From NCBI GenBank assembly GCA_017353855.1, contig JAFMSA010000081.1, positions 1 through 11,206 of the forward strand: a stretch of 11,206 bases of DNA, in the 5' to 3' direction. Positions within the stretch are counted from its first letter, which is position 1, and each line of letters begins with the position of its first letter. Source of the stretch: Alphaproteobacteria bacterium. Its GTDB lineage: Bacteria; Pseudomonadota; Alphaproteobacteria; ATCC43930; CGMCC-115725. The notes beneath the pieces were generated by a model. It was given only the letters and a program-made list of their open reading frames with translations, made no database searches and was not told where the DNA came from. Positions 7,235 to 11,206 of the stretch are shown here, in pieces. The translations under genes were made by a program, and so were the position numbers.

Positions 7235-8590
7235 TTGACCCATCGCACCCGTACCGAGAAGGGCCCACCCGGCAGCTCGCTGAGCGTTCGTCGTGTGCTC
7301 CGCCGGTTCGTGGAGGTAAAGCCGGAGGAGACGGCGGTTGTTGCCTGGGGCTGGCTCTACATCTTCTCAGTTCTGTCTTCCTACTACATCATGCGTCCGA
7401 TCCGGGACCAGGCCGGGGTCGCAGGCGGCGTCAAGAACCTGCAATGGCTGTTCCTCGGCACCTTGGCCGCCATGCTGCTGCTGAACCTCCCGTTTGCCTA
7501 TATCGTGAAGAAACTGCCGCGCAGCCGCTTCATTCCAATCACCTACCATTTCTTCGCCGCCAATATCGTCCTCTTCGCTGCCGCATTGCGCTGGTCCGAC
7601 CCGGCGCAAAGTATCTGGATTGAGCGGGCCTTCTTCATTTGGGTCTCGGTGTTCAATCTGTTCGTTGTGTCGGTGTTCTGGCAGCTGAATGTCGATCTGT
7701 TCAGTCCCGAGCAAGGCAAACGGCTGTTCGGTCTGATTGCGGCCGGCGCGACAATTGGCGCGATCATCGGCTCGGGTCTCACGGCCTCCCTGGCGCGGCA
7801 CGTCTCGCCCATTTTTCTCCTGCTGGGAGCGGCGGCCTTGCTTGAGATTGCCGTTTTCAGCGTCGGGCGCCTTTCCCGCCTGTCGCCACGACTGCATCAC
7901 CAGCCGTCAGGCAACGCGGCCGAGGTCCCGATTGGCGGGACGGCTCTGGCCGGGTTCAGCCGCGCTTTTCGCTCGAATTACCTCCTGAACGTCAGCATTT
8001 TTCTCCTACTGTTCGCGATCACTTCGACGTTCCTTTATTTCCAGCAAGCTGGGATCGTAAGCCGAAGCTTCAGCGACCGCGGCGCACAGACGGCTTTCTT
8101 CGCGACTGTGGACTTGCTGGTCAACGTTTTAACACTCGGCGTTCAGCTGTTTCTGACAGGACGCATTGTGCTGATGTTCGGTGTTGCCCTGGCCTTGGGG
8201 TTGCTCCCCGCACTCACGATCATCGGGTTTGGCGCACTTGCCCTCATGCCGACGATTGCGGCGGTGGCAGTCTTTCAGGTGCTGCGCCGCGCCGCCAATT
8301 ATGCGATCGCCCGACCGACACGAGAGGTGCTGTTTACGGTCGTGCCTCGCGAAGACCGTTACAAGGCAAAGAGTTTTATCGACACGGTCGTCTATCGCGC
8401 CGGCGATCAGATCGGTGCCTGGTCAGTGGCCTTTCTGCGGTGGCTGGGGCTGGGGACATCCAGTGTGGCGCTGGTGGTGATTCCAATTGCCGCATTATGG
8501 TTGGCCAACGCACTGTGGCTCGGCCGCCGTCAGGAGCAACTGGGGGCCCGGCAGGAGATGCCGTCGCACCTGGCACTCTGGTGGGGATAA
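7208..8590 (+). CDS. ADP/ATP-translocase-like (NTT-related) membrane transporter
   Basis: A protein of up to 460 residues with about 11-12 hydrophobic helices, resembling free-living bacterial relatives of the plastid/rickettsial nucleotide transporters (ATP:ADP antiporter family, often also called MFS). Signature stretches are RRFVEVKPEE (32-41) before helix 1, SYYIMRPIRDQAGVAGGVKN (58-77), ERAFFIWVSVFNLFVVSVFW with the following DLFSPEQGKRLFGLIAAGAT, and late in the protein ANYAIARPTREVLFTVV and DRYKAKSFIDTVVYR. In obligate intracellular bacteria such proteins import host ATP; in free-living species the substrate is largely unknown, so ATP exchange should not be assumed. Start is uncertain: the longest frame opens at TTG 7208, with further options at TTG 7235 and GTG 7295 (giving MLRRFVEVKPEE, closest to the conserved part). 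The upstream neighbour is the oxidoreductase relic, so the gene probably has its own promoter. Confidence 0.86.
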   Translation: MSPACIEPRLTHRTRTEKGPPGSSLSVRRVLRRFVEVKPEETAVVAWGWLYIFSVLSSYYIMRPIRDQAGVAGGVKNLQWLFLGTLAAMLLLNLPFAYIVKKLPRSRFIPITYHFFAANIVLFAAALRWSDPAQSIWIERAFFIWVSVFNLFVVSVFWQLNVDLFSPEQGKRLFGLIAAGATIGAIIGSGLTASLARHVSPIFLLLGAAALLEIAVFSVGRLSRLSPRLHHQPSGNAAEVPIGGTALAGFSRAFRSNYLLNVSIFLLLFAITSTFLYFQQAGIVSRSFSDRGAQTAFFATVDLLVNVLTLGVQLFLTGRIVLMFGVALALGLLPALTIIGFGALALMPTIAAVAVFQVLRRAANYAIARPTREVLFTVVPREDRYKAKSFIDTVVYRAGDQIGAWSVAFLRWLGLGTSSVALVVIPIAALWLANALWLGRRQEQLGARQEMPSHLALWWG

Positions 8591-8751
8591 CGGTCGTCGA
8601 TCAGTTTGCGCAGTACCGGCCGATGCGCGCTCAATAGCACTTTTAAAATCGACTGGCACGCGCTGCGACGTACGCTGACTGCTCAAAATGCTTTTGTGGC
8701 GCGCTGCGCGCGCTAACAGCGCACCCGCCTATTTACCACTGATCACGGATT

Positions 8752-8773
8752 GCGGCGGGATTCGGCCCGCCGC
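8752..8773. terminator. GC-rich hairpin, possible terminator downstream of the translocase gene
   Basis: GCGGCGGG (8752-8759) pairs with CCCGCCGC (8766-8773) around a six-base loop, an eight-pair all-GC stem. There is no T-run after it, so a classical intrinsic terminator is not supported; it may slow polymerase, protect the transcript end or be structural only. It sits about 160 bp after the translocase stop. Confidence 0.35.
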
Positions 8774-8890
8774 CGCAAGCAGCTCGCTTTCTTACCGTTT
8801 CGTGCGGTCCTATCGGAACGCGCATGGTCGATCCGAGGCCGTCCGCAGCGTGTCACCGGAGCAAAGTCAGGGACCCCTCCGTTAACTATA

Positions 8891-8912
8891 TGCAGGCAGC
8901 TCCTGCCTCGCA
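8891..8912 (+). promoter_or_regulatory. hairpin in the likely 5' leader of the small secreted protein
   Basis: TGC-AGGCAG (8891-8899) pairs with CTGCCT-(c)-GCA (8903-8912) across a CTC loop, with one bulged C at 8909: nine pairs in all. It lies about 20 bases upstream of the Shine-Dalgarno at 8931-8935. It could be a leader stem affecting translation or mRNA stability. No regulator or ligand is suggested by the sequence. Confidence 0.4.
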
Positions 8913-8930
8913 TCTCGCCGCTTCAAAATT

Positions 8931-8935
8931 GGAGG
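8931..8935 (+). promoter_or_regulatory. strong ribosome-binding site that decides a TTG start
   Basis: GGAGG lies six bases before TTG 8942-8944. This near-consensus site, followed at once by a signal-peptide-like sequence, is why the small secreted protein is placed at 8942 and not at the ATG-like positions further upstream. Confidence 0.75.
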
Positions 8936-8941
8936 ACAGCT

Positions 8942-9190
8942 TTGTTCAAGACAATCTTCAGCGCCATCGCGCTCAGTGCCATGCTGGCGACCTCGGCGGC
9001 CGCCGACTCAAGAGTCTCCCACCCGACCGGGGTGTCCGCCAAAACGAGTCACACACTTAAATCGGCGACGCCGTCTCGGAAATTGGCGAAGCCGTCTGCC
9101 AAAGGTGCTGTGGGGCAAGGCTCCGGGGCCCAGGGAGTGAATCGGATGCCTACGGGAGGACGGGGAACTTCGACAAGATACGGCAGGTAA
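8942..9190 (+). CDS. small secreted basic protein, unknown function
   Basis: An 82-residue protein read from TTG 8942. Residues 1-22 (MFKTIFSAIALSAMLATSAAAD) form a textbook Sec signal peptide: a Lys near the start, a hydrophobic core, and cleavage predicted after ATSAAA. The mature part of about 60 residues is rich in Ser, Thr, Lys, Gly and Pro, has no Cys and is strongly basic (KTSHTLKSATPSRKLAKPSA). It ends in a Gly-rich tail with RMPTGGRGTSTRYGR, so it is probably disordered. It resembles no family I know; small exported basic proteins of this sort are frequent in rhizobia and relatives and mostly uncharacterised. The start rests on GGAGG at 8931-8935 with six-base spacing. A leader hairpin lies upstream and an inverted repeat spans its stop codon. 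It appears monocistronic. Confidence 0.66.
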   Translation: MFKTIFSAIALSAMLATSAAADSRVSHPTGVSAKTSHTLKSATPSRKLAKPSAKGAVGQGSGAQGVNRMPTGGRGTSTRYGR

Positions 9191-9204
9191 ATTAAATTAC
9201 CTGC
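9183..9204. terminator. inverted repeat spanning the small protein's stop codon
   Basis: GCAGGTAA (9183-9190) and TTACCTGC (9197-9204) are perfect eight-base arms around an AT-only six-base loop. The left arm contains the TAA stop. No clear U-run follows, so it is a candidate terminator or 3'-end stabilising hairpin and could serve either strand. Confidence 0.45.
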
Positions 9205-9905
9205 GCTGATCTGTGATCGGGGCAAGGCTCGAAAGGAGCATCTGGATTCGGCGATTGGTGGAGCGTACCAAGACACGCAATGGCATCGAACCAAAGACCG
9301 ACACCAAACGCACGGCGCTGAAGTAGTTAAGATCGACAACCCGAAGACCGGTGATCCAGGACGGCGGCCGCGGCCTACCGATGTCTGGTGTTTCCGACGT
9401 TTGGGCCAAGGGGGACTCCCTCTAAATTTGGAGGGAGGGGATTGGCGCTGATGCCCACGCTGCGACAGTTTGCGTGACTTTATTCTGTCGTAAGTTCTAG
9501 TTATGTTCACGCACGCTGTCTGATTATCTGGGTCGATCGCACAGGCCACCGACGGCCCGACGAGCCTGACTGTGGTGGCGATCACCACTCGTGCGGCAGC
9601 GCGCCCTATTGGCAAGGGCCGGCGCCTGCAGGTCGCGACGCAGGACGCGAGGTGCACACCATTCTCGAGCGCGGCTGAGCGGCAAGGCTCCGCCGCGCGG
9701 CAGCGGGGGCGGATTCCAGTCAGGTGGAGACATGCTCGGTTACGATGCCGCGTCGGCGCAGCACGCTCTACCGGCAGCCTTGCGTTTCTGCGCCGCTTCT
9801 GCGGTGATGCCGATGCACGGGTGCGAGGCTTTCCACCCGCTTGCCCGGCGAAATAGCGGCTTTAATTTAGTTATAGTTAAGCTTGCCTACCCTGTAGAGG
9901 TTGAT
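9205..9905. other. 701-bp low-coding region before the aldo/keto reductase
   Basis: I find no secure gene. The plus frame following the small protein stays open for about 80 codons and includes GAEVVKIDNPKTGDPGR (9314-9364), which resembles the N-terminal region of family III CoA-transferases (CaiB-like), but nothing around it extends the match. A near-perfect 22-bp palindrome lies at 9416-9437. The 3' 60 bases are AT-rich (TTTAATTTAGTTATAGTTAA, 9861-9880) and probably hold the promoter of the aldo/keto reductase gene; I cannot place -35/-10 boxes with confidence. Other open frames here are Arg/Pro/Ala-rich shadows. Confidence 0.5.
9416..9437. repeat. near-perfect 22-bp palindrome
   Basis: CTCCCTCTAAA (9416-9426) is followed immediately by TTTGGAGGGAG (9427-9437). 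The two halves are inverted repeats with a single mismatch (T9423 opposite G9430) and no spacer. It may be a dimeric regulator site, a junction of abutting element ends or part of a dispersed repeat. Nothing else in the window matches it. Confidence 0.6.
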
Positions 9906-10874
9906 ATGAGACGGCTCCATCAGGTCGGAGAATGGTCGCGACGGCAGGCGCTGGCGATGGTCGGGGGGTTCGGCATCGTGCCACTCTCAGCGACGCTTGG
10001 GGCAGCAGCGGAAGGCATCAACCCGGGGGATACCGGGCCGATCATGACCCGGTCGATCCCAAGCACCGGCGAGCGCCTGCCTGTCATCGGCCTGGGGACC
10101 GCCTGGAAGTACGGTTCCGATACGCATATCCAACCCGATCCGCTCGACGAAGTCGTTCGCACCCTCGTCGCCGGGGGCGGCAGTGTTGTCGATACCGCTT
10201 CCGATTACGGCGCTGCCGAGACCAGGCTCGGCGCAGTCCTCGCCGCGAGCGGTTTGCGCCCGCGCGTTTTCATCGCTACCAAGCTGGAAACAGACGAGCT
10301 GGCGCAACAGGCATTGCAAGGCTCGCTGCGGCGATTGCGCGTCAGCAGAATCGATCTGATGCAAGTTCACAATGTAGGGTGGTCCGGTCAGGACCTGGCA
10401 CCGCTGCGCGATTGGAAGGCGCAGGGCCTTGTCCGTTACATCGGCATCACCACGTCCACCGTGCGCGCTTTTGACGCGGTCGAAGCGGTAATGCGCCGCG
10501 AGAAGCCGGATTTTGTCGAACTCAACTACTCGCTCGGCGACCGCTGGGCCGAGCAGCGACTGCTGCCTGCCGCGCATGAGCTTGGCATAGCGACGGTGAT
10601 CGACACGCCCTTTGGCGGCCTCGAAGACGCCCGCGGTAACCTGTTCCGAGCCGTACAAACCAAGCCGCTGCCGGATTGGGCACACGAATTCGGCGCTGCG
10701 ACCTGGGCGCAGTTCTTCCTGAAGTACCTGCTCGCCAATGGAGCAGTCACCGTCGTGATCCCGGGCACGGCCAATCCCGAGCACATGCGTGACAACCTGG
10801 CTGCCGGTCGCGGGCACCTCCCCGACGCGACAATGAGGCAGCGCATGGCCCAGTTCATCGATTCACTGGCGTGA
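9906..10874 (+). CDS. aldo/keto reductase with probable Tat signal
   Basis: A 322-residue NADPH-dependent oxidoreductase of the aldo/keto reductase superfamily (TIM barrel), expected to reduce aldehydes or ketones. The catalytic tetrad is visible: D96 and Y101 in VVDTASDYGAAETRLG, K126 in FIATKLE, and H155 in LMQVHNVG. The C-terminal cofactor loop is IPGTANPEHMRDN (285-297). The N terminus reads EWSRRQALAMVGGFGIVPLS (9-28), with R12-R13 before a hydrophobic stretch and AAA near 34, which fits a twin-arginine signal and suggests export of the folded, cofactor-loaded enzyme. Start ATG 9906 follows AGAGG (9896-9900). The frame is open upstream to 9591, and an ATG at 9732 with GGTGGAG also exists, but that extension has no family resemblance and would bury the Tat signal. 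No operon partner is secure; the GTGA at the stop could start a further frame. Confidence 0.9.
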   Translation: MRRLHQVGEWSRRQALAMVGGFGIVPLSATLGAAAEGINPGDTGPIMTRSIPSTGERLPVIGLGTAWKYGSDTHIQPDPLDEVVRTLVAGGGSVVDTASDYGAAETRLGAVLAASGLRPRVFIATKLETDELAQQALQGSLRRLRVSRIDLMQVHNVGWSGQDLAPLRDWKAQGLVRYIGITTSTVRAFDAVEAVMRREKPDFVELNYSLGDRWAEQRLLPAAHELGIATVIDTPFGGLEDARGNLFRAVQTKPLPDWAHEFGAATWAQFFLKYLLANGAVTVVIPGTANPEHMRDNLAAGRGHLPDATMRQRMAQFIDSLA

Positions 10875-11206
10875 GCCTCTCTGGCGCTGCAGCAGCACGT
10901 CTCGCGAGCGAAGAAGACCGCGGAATTGGCACTGTCGCCCTGCAGCGCTTTCGGTCGGCCGCTTTGATTAACTTAACTTCCATCTCGAATATCGCGAAGG
11001 CACGACCTCGAGCGATGATTTTTCGGCATTACGCGCAGTCCGGTTGCACTGTCGTTCTGGCGCCAACTCGTCGCCGCCGACGAGCGCTGGGGGTGCTGGG
11101 TGCCGAGCTGGCCGGACGAGCCTGCGCAAGATGTCTTAGGCTGGCGCGGCGGCGGCTCTCAAAGCCGCATGGTGATGTATAGGGAGAACGCTCGGGAGAT
11201 CCTCCC
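10875..11206. other. 332-bp right end without a secure gene
   Basis: Two plus frames are open. One starts at GTG 10871, overlapping the aldo/keto reductase stop (GTGA), and runs to 11182, but its product is Arg/Ala-rich and unlike any family. The other opens after TGA 11016-11018 and leaves the window at 11206; it reads FWRQLVAADERWGWCWVPSW then PDEPAQDVLGW and ends MVMYRENAREIL. The last part is faintly like the final helix of amidohydrolases, but no ATG, GTG or TTG lies early in the frame. It could be a decayed gene or chance. I make no gene call. Confidence 0.4.

Larger units (their letters stand above)
8591..8941. other. 351-bp intergenic stretch with hairpins, no gene
   Basis: I see no credible coding sequence here. 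The stretch holds a GC-rich hairpin (8752-8773), a short inverted repeat GCGCT-AAC-AGCGC (8710-8722), and the hairpin at 8891-8912 in the probable leader of the next gene. An in-frame extension of the small secreted protein is open back to 8750, but it is Arg-rich and lacks an upstream ribosome site, so I treat it as non-coding. Confidence 0.6.

Noticed and set aside
9049..9657. 202-codon minus-strand open frame
   Set aside because: Opposes the small secreted protein, which has a strong ribosome site and signal peptide; its own product is Arg/Pro/Cys-rich without motifs.
9591..9905. 105-codon N-terminal extension of the aldo/keto reductase
   Set aside because: No family similarity; ATG 9906 has AGAGG upstream and places a Tat signal at the true N terminus.
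1..11206. tRNA, rRNA, CRISPR array, toxin-antitoxin pair or defence system
   Set aside because: No cloverleaf, rRNA signature, regularly spaced repeats or recognisable defence domains were seen on either strand.

Overview
The window is GC-rich DNA with strongly G/C-ending codons in the confident genes. Gene families and the style of the IS630 remnant suggest an alphaproteobacterium, perhaps Hyphomicrobiales (Bradyrhizobium-like) or Rhodospirillales; this is inference from family resemblance, not a database match. The region looks accessory: two decayed genes, long low-coding gaps and several inverted repeats lie between intact metabolic genes.

Layout. 1-682: the 3' part of a dead IS630-family transposase gene (an 11-bp tandem duplication with frameshift, then an amber codon). 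832-2172 (minus): a 12-helix MFS transporter of the monocarboxylate/organic-acid-like type. Directly upstream of it, on the same strand, is a possible 84-residue small protein (2177-2431). 2667-6470 (plus): a tight four-gene operon, divergent from the transporter: glyoxalase_3-like VOC protein, acyl-CoA synthetase (AMP-forming), zinc-free medium-chain dehydrogenase/reductase, and PaaI-type hotdog thioesterase. Spacings are 3 nt, 16 nt and a 4-nt ATGA overlap. About 6570-7234: a multiply frameshifted relic of a coenzyme-F420-dependent-type NADP oxidoreductase. 7208-8590: a free-living-type ADP/ATP-translocase-like (NTT/MFS) membrane protein. 8942-9190: a small secreted basic protein with a TTG start, a strong Shine-Dalgarno and a hairpin just upstream. 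9906-10874: an aldo/keto reductase with a likely Tat signal. 10875-11206: no secure gene; an open frame runs off the right edge.

How the genes may work together. The divergent transporter and the operon look like one uptake-and-catabolism cassette for an unidentified organic acid: import, CoA activation, reduction or oxidation of an enone/quinone-like intermediate, a VOC-fold step, and thioester release. No ring-opening oxygenase, beta-oxidation gene or regulator is present, so the substrate cannot be named. The translocase-like protein, the secreted peptide and the exported aldo/keto reductase appear to be separate transcription units.

No tRNA, rRNA, CRISPR array, integrase or defence system was recognised. 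The best candidates for something undescribed are the VOC-ligase-MDR-thioesterase cassette and the small secreted protein.
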